A stretch of DNA of 18,620 nucleotides. It comes from Dehalococcoidia bacterium. Its GTDB lineage: Bacteria; Chloroflexota; Dehalococcoidia; Plut-88900. This document shows positions 8,003 through 14,295 of this stretch, in pieces. A program made the translations under genes and the position numbers. The stretch is from NCBI GenBank assembly GCA_012270635.1, contig JAAXHX010000191.1, forward strand, positions 1 to 18,620, given 5' to 3'. Every line of letters begins with the position of its first letter. Position 1 is the first letter of the stretch. A model generated the notes under the pieces. The model was not told where the DNA came from and did not search any database. It saw only the letters and a list, made by a program, of their open reading frames with translations.

Positions 8003-8635
8003 ATGTACCTGCCGAAGATATACGCCGTTGCCGACAAGGCACGCATCTACCAGTTCATCCGGGACAACGGTTTCGGCATCTTGTTTTCCCACCAGGGTCC
8101 GGGGCCCATGGCCTCGCATTTACCTTTCGTCCTTTGCGAGGACCCCAAGGGTGAAGACTTAATCCTGGGCCACATGGCGAAGGCAAACGAACAGTGGCGG
8201 CACGCTGACGGGAACGACGTTCTGGTCGTCTTCCACGGGCCTCATTCGTATGTGTCGCCCACCTGGTACCGGGAGGACGACGTTGTTCCAACCTGGAACT
8301 ATGCCGCCGTCCACGTATACGGGACCTTCGAAGCCGTCAAGGATGGCAGAGAAACCGCGGATATAGTTGGAAAGATCGTCGACTACTACGAATCGTTTCT
8401 ACCTGAGCCCTGGGAAGCCGATTTCGAGTCCGAATACAACCGTAAGCTGATCAAGGGCGTCGCCGCTTTCAGGGTCAGGATCAACCGGGTGGAGGGGAAG
8501 TGGAAGATGGGCCAGAATCGCCCGTCCCGCCAGCGCCGCCGCGTCATCGACGTGCTGGAGACCCTGCCGAGCGAAAATGAGCAAGCCGTCGCCAAGCTCA
8601 TGAGGGCGGAGATTGAGAGCAACGGAGACCGTTAA
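8003..8635 (+). CDS. PaiB-type FMN-binding protein (FMN-binding negative transcriptional regulator family)
   Basis: The 210-residue protein begins MYLPKIYAV and shows the conserved run of PF04299: SHLPFVL (38-44), GHMAKANEQW (56-65), VLVVFHGPHSYVSPTWY (73-89) and VPTWNYAAVHVYG (95-107). Members adopt a split-barrel flavin-binding fold like pyridoxamine-phosphate oxidases. Bacillus PaiB was named for repression of sporulation and protease genes, but most members are uncharacterised and no DNA-binding domain is visible here. A role in flavin redox chemistry is therefore as likely as regulation. The gene follows the nitronate monooxygenase by 24 bp. It converges with rnc, its stop lying only 14 bp from that of rnc, and no terminator is visible between them. 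Confidence 0.88.
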   Translation: MYLPKIYAVADKARIYQFIRDNGFGILFSHQGPGPMASHLPFVLCEDPKGEDLILGHMAKANEQWRHADGNDVLVVFHGPHSYVSPTWYREDDVVPTWNYAAVHVYGTFEAVKDGRETADIVGKIVDYYESFLPEPWEADFESEYNRKLIKGVAAFRVRINRVEGKWKMGQNRPSRQRRRVIDVLETLPSENEQAVAKLMRAEIESNGDR

Positions 8636-8649
8636 GGGTCGGGGCGGAC

Positions 8650-9342
8650 TTATGACTCGGTGAACCGCTCCAGGGCCTTGCGGGCGGCTTCCCGCTGGGC
8701 CTCCCGCTTCGAAGCGCCCGTGCCCCTGCCCATGGCCCGCCCCCCGATGATCACCTTGGTGGCAAAGACCGGGGCGCCGGTCTCGGACAGATGAGTTACC
8801 GTTTCGTAGCGGGGCTGGACCTGCAGTCGGGCCTGGGTTATCTCCTGGAGTTGGGACTTGTAGTTGGTATCGGCAGACCCGTCCGATGCGGAGTTCATCC
8901 TAGACTTTAGTCTGTCCAGGACAAAGGTGCAGGCCGCTTCCAGGCCAGCGTCCAGCCATACGGCGCCGATAACCGCCTCCAGGGCGCCTGCCAGGTTCCT
9001 CTCCTTGGCCCTCCCCCCCGACATCTCTTCCCCCCGACCCAGCTGCAGGTGTTTTCCGAGCCCCATCTCCTCCGCTGCCAGGGCCAGGGCCTGGGTGGAG
9101 ACCAAGCGGGCACGCAGGGCGGTCATCTCGCCCTGGCCCATCTGCGGAAACCGCTCGTAGATCTCGTCGGTGACGATGAAGCCGAGAACGGAATCGCCCA
9201 GGAACTCCAGCCGTTCGTTGGACTCCCCGGCATCGTCGGGATGCTCGTGGATATACGAAGAGTGGGTCAGGGCCTGTGTCAAGAGCGCCTCATCGGCGAA
9301 CCGTACGCCGATGAGGCGCTCTATACCTTTGTCTGGGGACAT
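8650..9342 (-). CDS. rnc: Ribonuclease III
   Basis: RNase III cuts double-stranded RNA and matures rRNA precursors. The 230-residue protein has an endonuclease domain with the signature NERLEFLGDSVL (42-53, including acidic residues Glu43, Glu46 and Asp50). A C-terminal double-stranded RNA-binding domain follows (about 159-226, with VIIGGRAMGRGTGASKREA). In the second acidic motif the sequence reads NLAGALEAVIGAVWLD (117-131 region): Glu122 is present, matching essential E. coli Glu117, but the position of E. coli Asp114 is Gly119. The ATG at 9342 has no strong Shine-Dalgarno. The gene starts 15 bp after the selenoprotein-like gene on the same strand, so the two are probably co-transcribed. 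smc, often next to rnc and ftsY, is not in the window. Confidence 0.95.
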   Translation of the reverse strand: MSPDKGIERLIGVRFADEALLTQALTHSSYIHEHPDDAGESNERLEFLGDSVLGFIVTDEIYERFPQMGQGEMTALRARLVSTQALALAAEEMGLGKHLQLGRGEEMSGGRAKERNLAGALEAVIGAVWLDAGLEAACTFVLDRLKSRMNSASDGSADTNYKSQLQEITQARLQVQPRYETVTHLSETGAPVFATKVIIGGRAMGRGTGASKREAQREAARKALERFTES

Positions 9343-9357
9343 GGTCCGGGTGGGGGG

Positions 9358-9978
9358 TTAGTCGCCGGGAGGGGTGGGGCGCTTGATCTCCTGGAGATTT
9401 GGCACACCTTCGACGACGCCGAGCACGCTGTCGAAGACCTCCCGGGCCTGGTCCGGCGCGGGCGGGGGCATCATCTTGACGAAAGCCGAGGCGCCGGAGT
9501 CGGTGAACATGGTGGGAACCCCGAATACACCGTATGTCTCCTTGGCCTCCCGGTAGTCGGCGGCTATGGTCTTCAGTGCCTGGGGATCGTTGATGTCCTC
9601 GAGGAACTTATCGAGGTCCAGGCCCGCGTCCCTGGCCACGCCGGTGAGCACGTCCAGCTTGTCTATGGCCTTGCGCTGCATGTGCCGGGCGTTGAGCAGC
9701 CCAACGTGGAATTTCTCGAACTTCTCGGGGCCCTGCTTCTTGGCGGCTTCGCCAGCCTTGAGGGCGAGGAGACCTCGGCTGGGGAAGGACTCATCCTGTT
9801 CCCACAGCTTCCAGTCGGGGCCTTCCTTCGAGTTGACCTGCTCCAGTGGGAAGTTTTTCCACGTTATGTCGAGATCATCGCCGTACGCCTTCTTTACGTC
9901 TTGCAGCCAAACTGCTGCAACCCGAACGTAGGGTCAGAGATAGTCGTAGAACACCGTGAGATTGATCTTTTCAGACAT
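9358..9978 (-). CDS. DsbA/FrnE-like thioredoxin-fold selenoprotein (in-frame TGA read as Sec15)
   Basis: Reading the minus strand from ATG 9978 gives 206 residues to TAA 9358-9360, broken only by a TGA at codon 15 (9934-9936). The N terminus is MSEKINLTVFYDYL-U-PYVRVAAVWL: a beta strand, then the DsbA/FrnE active-site loop, with TGA exactly where the first Cys of CxxC belongs. The frame continues for 191 sense codons, including PEKFEKFH (84-91) and a cis-proline loop GVFGVPTMF (150-158), both as in DsbA-family oxidoreductases (PF01323). A SECIS-like hairpin starts 3 nt after the TGA. The second active-site position is Val18, and the protein contains no cysteine at all. AAAGG lies 9 nt before the ATG. 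A standard caller would start at Met100 (9681) and lose the active site. Sec insertion needs selA/B/C/D elsewhere in the genome. The redox substrate is unknown, and no signal peptide is visible. Confidence 0.85.
9895..9936 (-). promoter_or_regulatory. Bacterial SECIS element directing UGA to selenocysteine
   Basis: On the minus strand the UGA (9936-9934) is followed by CCC, then a lower stem UACGU/ACGUA (9926-9930 with 9895-9899). Next come an asymmetric internal loop (UCGGG opposite G) and a perfect 7-bp upper stem UUGCAGC/GCUGCAA (9914-9920 with 9901-9907), closed by the loop AGUUUG (9908-9913). The apical loop begins 20 nt after the UGA and has a G in its first two bases followed by U. Both fit the known bacterial SECIS rules (loop about 16-37 nt downstream, GU in the loop for SelB). 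The element lies inside the coding sequence, as expected in bacteria. Confidence 0.8.
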
Positions 9979-9994
9979 GGCAACCCGCCTTTCA

Positions 9995-10019
9995 GACTCG
10001 AATCGAGACCATTCTAACA
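9995..10019 (-). promoter_or_regulatory. Extended -10 promoter of the selenoprotein-rnc unit, with an adjacent palindrome
   Basis: On the minus strand TG-T-TAGAAT (10019-10011) forms an extended -10 element; no good -35 is visible. Just downstream is the imperfect palindrome GACTCGAATCGAGAC (9995-10009), with a perfect CTCGA-A-TCGAG core, placed where a repressor or anti-initiation site could act. It lies close to the -10 of the opposite gene at 10031. Confidence 0.35.
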
Positions 10020-10030
10020 CCGAGCCACTC

Positions 10031-10036
10031 TATAAT
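10031..10036 (+). promoter_or_regulatory. TATAAT -10 element for the nucleotidyltransferase gene, near-leaderless
   Basis: A consensus TATAAT lies 12 nt before the ATG at 10048, placing the transcription start only about 4-6 nt upstream of the codon. No Shine-Dalgarno is present in the intervening ACACCCAAGTC. No convincing -35 is seen at 16-18 bp spacing. Confidence 0.45.
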
Positions 10037-10047
10037 ACACCCAAGTC

Positions 10048-11295
10048 ATGGACTATCTAAAGGCCCTGCGAGATGAAACCGACTCCGGGCTCTGGGCCCT
10101 GATCACGCGTCTGGCCGACCTTGCCACCGGCCGCGGCAGTCCTCTGTACCTCGTCGGGGGTCGGGTGCGGGACCTGCTGCTGGAGCGCTCCGGCGCCGAC
10201 CTCGACCTCGTGGTGGAGGGCGACGCCCTGGAGCTGGTACGCGTTCTCGCCAAGGAGCGGGGAGGCGACGCCATTGTGCATCCCCGGTTTGGCACGGCCA
10301 CCTACCGAGAGGAGGGCCTGGGCTTCGACCTGGCCACCGCCCGCACCGAGACCTACCCGCGCCCCGGCGTCCTCCCGGACGTCCGACCCGGCCCCATAGA
10401 ACATGACCTCATGCGCCGTGACTTCACCGTCAACGCGATGGCGCTGCGACTCAGTCCCCCGGACCCCGGAACGCTCCTGGACCGGTTCGGGGGCAGGCAG
10501 GACATGGAGGACGGGCTGATTCGCGTTCTCCACGAGAACAGCTTCGTAGACGATCCCACGCGGATAATGCGGGCAATACGGTATGAGCAGAGGCTCGGGG
10601 CCCGCATCGAGCCGGCCACGCTGGCCCTCCTGTCGAGAGACTTTCATCTGCTCCCGGCGGTAGGGGTAGACCGCCTGCGTCGTGAGGTCGATCTCTTTCT
10701 GTCGGAACCCGCTCCCGAGCTGCCGTTCCTGCGCGCCGGCTCCCTGGACGTGCTCCCCACCCTGGACGATGCACTTGTCCTGGACCCGCACCTCCCGGAG
10801 CTCTTTCAGTCCGCCCGCCAACAATATGGCCACGTCAATGCGGATATCCACCTCGCCCTGCTCCTCTACTCCGCCGACGTCTGCAAGGCAATGCAGTTCG
10901 TCGAACGCTACCGCTTTCCCAAGGAGTCGGCGCGCACGGTGCGAGAGACGTTGGCGCTAAGGGACTCGGAGAGGGATATTGGTGCCCCTGGGCTCAGGAA
11001 TAGTGAGGTGTACGCGCTATTCAAGGGGCTCAACACGGACGCAGTGCGGGCCTTCAGCATAGCTGCATCCGATGTCGAGGTCAGGACCCGAGCCATCGAT
11101 TACCTGTCCCGACTGGTCGGCGTCCGACCGGAGTTCACCGGCAGGGACTTGATGGCCTTGGGCGTGGCACAGGGCCCGGAAATAGGTCGGGCGCTGGAAC
11201 GGCTTCTCGACGCCCGGCTGGACGGCTTTGCCGCAACCCGCGAGGATGAAGCGGGCCTGGTTAGAAAATGGCTGGAGGAGACGAGGGGCCGTTAG
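10048..11295 (+). CDS. CCA tRNA nucleotidyltransferase / poly(A) polymerase family protein
   Basis: This is a 415-residue class II nucleotidyltransferase. The head domain has LVGGRVRD (35-42), the metal-binding DLDLV (51-55) and HPRFGTATY (78-86). The neck shows RRDFTVNAMAL (123-133), LLDRFGGRQDMEDGLIRVL (143-161), DPTRIMRAIRY (169-179) and an RLRREVDLFL region. The family adds CCA, or parts of it, to tRNA 3' ends, or adds poly(A) to RNA. CCA-adding, A-adding and poly(A) activities cannot be separated with confidence from sequence alone. The C-terminal body is divergent and no HD domain is visible. The gene diverges from the selenoprotein gene. Its TAG stop overlaps the stop of the convergent DNA glycosylase gene (11292-11295). 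Confidence 0.88.
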   Translation: MDYLKALRDETDSGLWALITRLADLATGRGSPLYLVGGRVRDLLLERSGADLDLVVEGDALELVRVLAKERGGDAIVHPRFGTATYREEGLGFDLATARTETYPRPGVLPDVRPGPIEHDLMRRDFTVNAMALRLSPPDPGTLLDRFGGRQDMEDGLIRVLHENSFVDDPTRIMRAIRYEQRLGARIEPATLALLSRDFHLLPAVGVDRLRREVDLFLSEPAPELPFLRAGSLDVLPTLDDALVLDPHLPELFQSARQQYGHVNADIHLALLLYSADVCKAMQFVERYRFPKESARTVRETLALRDSERDIGAPGLRNSEVYALFKGLNTDAVRAFSIAASDVEVRTRAIDYLSRLVGVRPEFTGRDLMALGVAQGPEIGRALERLLDARLDGFAATREDEAGLVRKWLEETRGR

Positions 11296-12140
11296 GTCGG
11301 CTTCTTCTCCAACCTTCTCCGGTGGAACAGGTACTGTTGGGCGTACCCCGCGTGCCCGCCGAAATAGTCCAAGGCCCAACTTCGGATCATGTCGTAGGAC
11401 GGGTTCTCCCCGACAGAATACCACTCCTCCACCGCCCTCCTGACCCACCTATCGACGGGGAAGGCGTCGAGCTTCTCCAGGGAGAAAAGCAGGACGCAAT
11501 CGGCGACCTTGTCCCCCACCCCGAACAGCGTCATCAGGTCCTTCTTTGCGTCGTCGTAATCTAGCTCGCGCAGGCCCTCCAGGTCGTAGGAGCCGCGCCC
11601 TATCCGGTCTGCGGTGTCCGCCAGATACGGGGACCGGAACCCCATCCCCATCAGTCGCAGGCCCGTCTCCCCGAGCTCCATCACCTTCTCGGGGCCCGGG
11701 AAGGAGAACCGAACGTGGCCGTCCATCTCCAGACGGTCGCCCATCTTCCGGCACAGGGACTCTATGGACTCGCTGATCCGTGGGATGTTGGAGGATATGG
11801 AGCAGATGAAGGACACCAGGCATTCCCACGGCTCCTGTCTCAGTAGTCTCAGGCCGAAGAACTGGGCGATGGCCTGGCGCATCCTGTCGTCCCGGCCTAT
11901 CTTCCGGTAGATCTCCGGGAGGTCGTCATCAAGGCGCAGGTAGTAGACCAGCCAGTTGACTATCTCGTCCTCCGGCAGGGGATGGCTGTTGAACTCGACG
12001 CCCAGGAGCGTCTGCCGTATTTTCAGGATGTTTCCGTAGATGACGCCGTAATACCAATCGCCCTCGCGCCTCCACCGGAAGGCCTGGCCGCACTCCAGCG
12101 TATGGGTCAGATTGAAGGGCTGCTCGATGGGGATCAGCAT
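11292..12140 (-). CDS. OGG1-type 8-oxoguanine DNA glycosylase/AP lyase
   Basis: This enzyme removes oxidised purines, chiefly 8-oxoguanine, in base excision repair. Counting from Met at 12140 (282 residues), the N-terminal OGG domain has PFNLTHTLECGQAFRW (9-24). The helix-hairpin-helix-GVD module follows: LFGVGDKVADCVLLF (205-219) contains the nucleophile Lys211, and AFPVDRWV (226-233) holds the catalytic Asp230. The tail AGYAQQYLFHRRR is also typical. The frame extends upstream to an ATG at 12185, adding 15 Arg/Pro/Ser-rich residues. I prefer 12140 because family members usually begin shortly before the PFNL strand; neither start has a clear ribosome binding site. The PHP phosphoesterase gene lies just upstream on the same strand. 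The stop overlaps that of the convergent nucleotidyltransferase gene. Confidence 0.9.
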   Translation of the reverse strand: MLIPIEQPFNLTHTLECGQAFRWRREGDWYYGVIYGNILKIRQTLLGVEFNSHPLPEDEIVNWLVYYLRLDDDLPEIYRKIGRDDRMRQAIAQFFGLRLLRQEPWECLVSFICSISSNIPRISESIESLCRKMGDRLEMDGHVRFSFPGPEKVMELGETGLRLMGMGFRSPYLADTADRIGRGSYDLEGLRELDYDDAKKDLMTLFGVGDKVADCVLLFSLEKLDAFPVDRWVRRAVEEWYSVGENPSYDMIRSWALDYFGGHAGYAQQYLFHRRRLEKKPT

Positions 12141-12203
12141 GGAGGGGGAACTATTGGGCCGAGGCCGACCGCTCCGCTCGCCCATTTCATACCCGGCCCC
12201 GGG

Positions 12204-12881
12204 CTAGCCGGGATTGTAGATGGAAAGAGACCCTTGCCTGAGCCCCGTGGCAGGACGATACCGCCCCGCCTTCAACTCGGCGACAAGCTCCTCATCGGTG
12301 TAGATGTCCCGCTCGAAGAGCGTAACGTTGCACCCTACGCCGTGGTGGGAATGGGCGTCGCTCCCGCCCGTGCAGGGCTTGCCCAGCATTTGCGCGACCC
12401 GGTAGGCAGCCTCGTTTTCAATGTCGTTGTTGCCACCGTTCAGCACCTCGATTGCGTCAACGTACTGGAAGACGCGGTGGTGGCTGGCCTCTTCCAGGGA
12501 CTCGGGCTTGGAGCCGTTGGGCCAGAGCATGCTGCCCTTGTGGTCGAAGAAGCGCCGGAACGGGTGCATGGACACCATGTACCCTCCCACCTCGTTTATC
12601 ACTTCCCGCAGTTTGGAGACCTTGTGCATTCCGCTGACATAGTGGTGCAGGCCGAAGGAGCCCACGTGGCCCATGTCCGTACCGACTTCCAGAGCATGGA
12701 AAACCGCGATCTCCTGGGATGCGGCGAACTCCCGGAATTTAGACCATTCCCAGCTGGCGCCGTGCTCGGTGAAACATATTCCGTCTAGACCCTGCTTCTT
12801 TGCCTCCAGGACGAGGTCACGCGGCGAGATGCTGCTATCGCTGCTGCCGACCAACGTATGGGAATGCAGGTCTATAAGCAC
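12204..12881 (-). CDS. PHP-domain metal-dependent phosphoesterase
   Basis: The 225-residue protein is a single PHP domain. It has the four metal-binding motifs in order: DLHSHT (4-9), FTEHG (37-41), Glu65 with later His residues, SMHPFRRF (104-111) and GGSDAHSHHGVG (172-183). PHP enzymes hydrolyse phosphoesters using a cluster of two or three metal ions. Stand-alone members include histidinol phosphatases and nucleotide or nucleic-acid phosphatases; the substrate here cannot be named. The start is GTG 12881, placing the first metal motif at residue 4, as usual for the family. The gene lies between a small membrane protein and the OGG1-type glycosylase on the same strand, which allows but does not prove a link to DNA repair. 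Confidence 0.88.
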   Translation of the reverse strand: MLIDLHSHTLVGSSDSSISPRDLVLEAKKQGLDGICFTEHGASWEWSKFREFAASQEIAVFHALEVGTDMGHVGSFGLHHYVSGMHKVSKLREVINEVGGYMVSMHPFRRFFDHKGSMLWPNGSKPESLEEASHHRVFQYVDAIEVLNGGNNDIENEAAYRVAQMLGKPCTGGSDAHSHHGVGCNVTLFERDIYTDEELVAELKAGRYRPATGLRQGSLSIYNPG

Positions 12882-12973
12882 TGGGACGGCCCTGTAAAAA
12901 CCTCGCGCCCCGCCACGGGAGCAAACTGTGAATTACCGAACAAAGTCGACGCCATTCTACCAGCCCCACGCCT

Positions 12974-13387
12974 CTACGACAACAAGACTGGCATCAACCA
13001 CCCGAACATTCCCGCAAAGGCGGTCCCCAGCAGATACCCGTCCCGCCAGAACCACTTGCGCACCCACAAAGCCCCGAGAACGATCGCGTTCAGGCTGAAT
13101 GCGCAGACGCCAATGGAGAAAGCCATATTGGGGCTTCCCAGCCCGGGCCCCGGGGCCAGCGCCTCCACGCCGATGTAGACCACCCCTATCATTCCACCCC
13201 CGAGCCCCCACGCCCCCATTACCACCAGCGGAAGGAGGGCCGATGCGGGAATCGTTCCGGGGACCCTGCTGAAAAACCCGAATAGCGCGCTGGGTTTGCG
13301 GTCGGGGGCGGTTATATTGATCGCCCAGAGCATGGTGAACAGCGTGCCCATGAAAAACCCGCACGCCGTGCCCATCAAAACGGCCAT
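12974..13387 (-). CDS. Small integral membrane protein of unknown function
   Basis: I do not recognise this 137-residue protein. It has about four hydrophobic segments: 1-25 (including CGFFMGTLFTMLWAI), 43-75, 84-108 and 117-136. Glycine and alanine are frequent in the helices, and a short basic loop (APDRKPSALFGFFSR) follows the first. There are no metal-binding or catalytic motifs. The gene starts 14 bp after the ispE stop on the same strand, so it is almost certainly co-transcribed with rsmA and ispE. It is followed after 92 bp by the PHP phosphoesterase gene. Reading frame and context support a real gene; function is open. Confidence 0.65.
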   Translation of the reverse strand: MAVLMGTACGFFMGTLFTMLWAINITAPDRKPSALFGFFSRVPGTIPASALLPLVVMGAWGLGGGMIGVVYIGVEALAPGPGLGSPNMAFSIGVCAFSLNAIVLGALWVRKWFWRDGYLLGTAFAGMFGWLMPVLLS

Positions 13388-13401
13388 CGTCTCAGCAGGC
13401 C

Positions 13402-14295
13402 CTACTCACCGGCCGATATCCGAGGGCCTTCTTCGGGGACCAGGGTACGGACCAAACGACAGTCCAGCCCCCTCTCGGCACATTCGCCGAGCGCCCTTTC
13501 GCCTTGCTCGGGCCCGTCGACCGGACAGAACAGCGTCGGCCCCGCCCCCGAAAGATGGGCCGGAGCGCCGCAGACCTCCTGGAGAATCGAGCTTACCCTG
13601 TCGATTCCCGGGAATAGCCGAGGGGCCACCCCATCGAAGACGTTGAAGAGGGAGTCTCGGCCTATGTCGGCGGCGCCCTCAATGCGGCTGACCAGGTTGG
13701 TGGTGCGGAGGCCATCGGTATGCTCGGCGCTGTTCAGGGCCTTGTAGGCAGTGGCAGTCTTGTTCTCGAGTCGGTGGCTGGGGAATGCGAGCAGTAGCCA
13801 CAATGTCGGGGGAGCCTTCACAATCGTCACCTGTTCCCCTCTGCCTTCCACCAGCGCCGTGCCCCCTCGGAGGAAAAAGGGAACGTCAGACCCCAGCTGC
13901 GCCGCCATGTCTTTGAGTCGATCTTCACTCAAGCGCAGTTGCCACAAACGGTTAAGGCCCAGCAGGGTCGCGGCGGCATCACTGCTGCCGCCGCCCAGCC
14001 CCGCGGCCAGAGGTATTTCCTTGCTGAGCCGGATTGCCGCCCCGGCAGGCACTCCCGTAGCCTGCCTCAGCAGCATGGCCGCTCGGTAGACGAGGTTATC
14101 CGACGTATCCAGGCCCGGTACGTCTGTGATGACCTTCAACCCATCGGCCAGTGAGAAAGTGAGGGTATCGAACAGGCTGATGGCCTGCATCACCGATGCG
14201 ATTTCGTGATATCCGTCCTCCCGTCTACCCAGGACTTCCAGGGTGAGGTTCACCTTGGCCGGGGCCTCGACGGTAACCTTGCGGCTATGCGTCAC
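13402..14295 (-). CDS. ispE: 4-diphosphocytidyl-2-C-methyl-D-erythritol kinase
   Basis: IspE phosphorylates CDP-methylerythritol with ATP, the fourth step of the MEP isoprenoid pathway. It is a GHMP kinase of 297 residues counted from GTG 14295. It shows PAKVNLTLEV (12-21), DGYHEI (28-33), the ATP-binding PLAAGLGGGSSDAA (95-108), GSDVPFFLRGGTALVEGRGE (135-154) and the C-terminal LSGAGPTLF. The frame also opens at 14322, but GTG 14295 is preferred: it overlaps the rsmA TGA in the four-base GTGA arrangement typical of translational coupling, has GGGGAG just upstream, and leaves a family-like N terminus. Another MEP gene, ispD, lies at the right end of the window. Confidence 0.94.
   Translation of the reverse strand: MTHSRKVTVEAPAKVNLTLEVLGRREDGYHEIASVMQAISLFDTLTFSLADGLKVITDVPGLDTSDNLVYRAAMLLRQATGVPAGAAIRLSKEIPLAAGLGGGSSDAAATLLGLNRLWQLRLSEDRLKDMAAQLGSDVPFFLRGGTALVEGRGEQVTIVKAPPTLWLLLAFPSHRLENKTATAYKALNSAEHTDGLRTTNLVSRIEGAADIGRDSLFNVFDGVAPRLFPGIDRVSSILQEVCGAPAHLSGAGPTLFCPVDGPEQGERALGECAERGLDCRLVRTLVPEEGPRISAGE

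Noticed and set aside
9934..9936. Reading the TGA as a nonsense mutation or sequencing error in a pseudogene
   Set aside because: It is the only disruption in 206 codons, sits exactly on the catalytic position, and is followed by a hairpin obeying SECIS distance and loop rules. The rest of the frame shows no decay.
9049..10017. 322-residue plus-strand open frame antisense to rnc and the selenoprotein
   Set aside because: It has no recognisable domain. It overlaps the well-supported rnc and selenoprotein frames and is a by-product of GC-rich coding on the other strand.
12192..12212. CCCGGC/GCCGGG hairpin at the PHP stop codon as a terminator
   Set aside because: The stem is only 6 bp, there is no T-run, and the glycosylase gene follows closely on the same strand.
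11982..12788. 268-residue plus-strand open frame over the glycosylase and PHP genes
   Set aside because: It crosses two recognised genes on the opposite strand and has no family signature.
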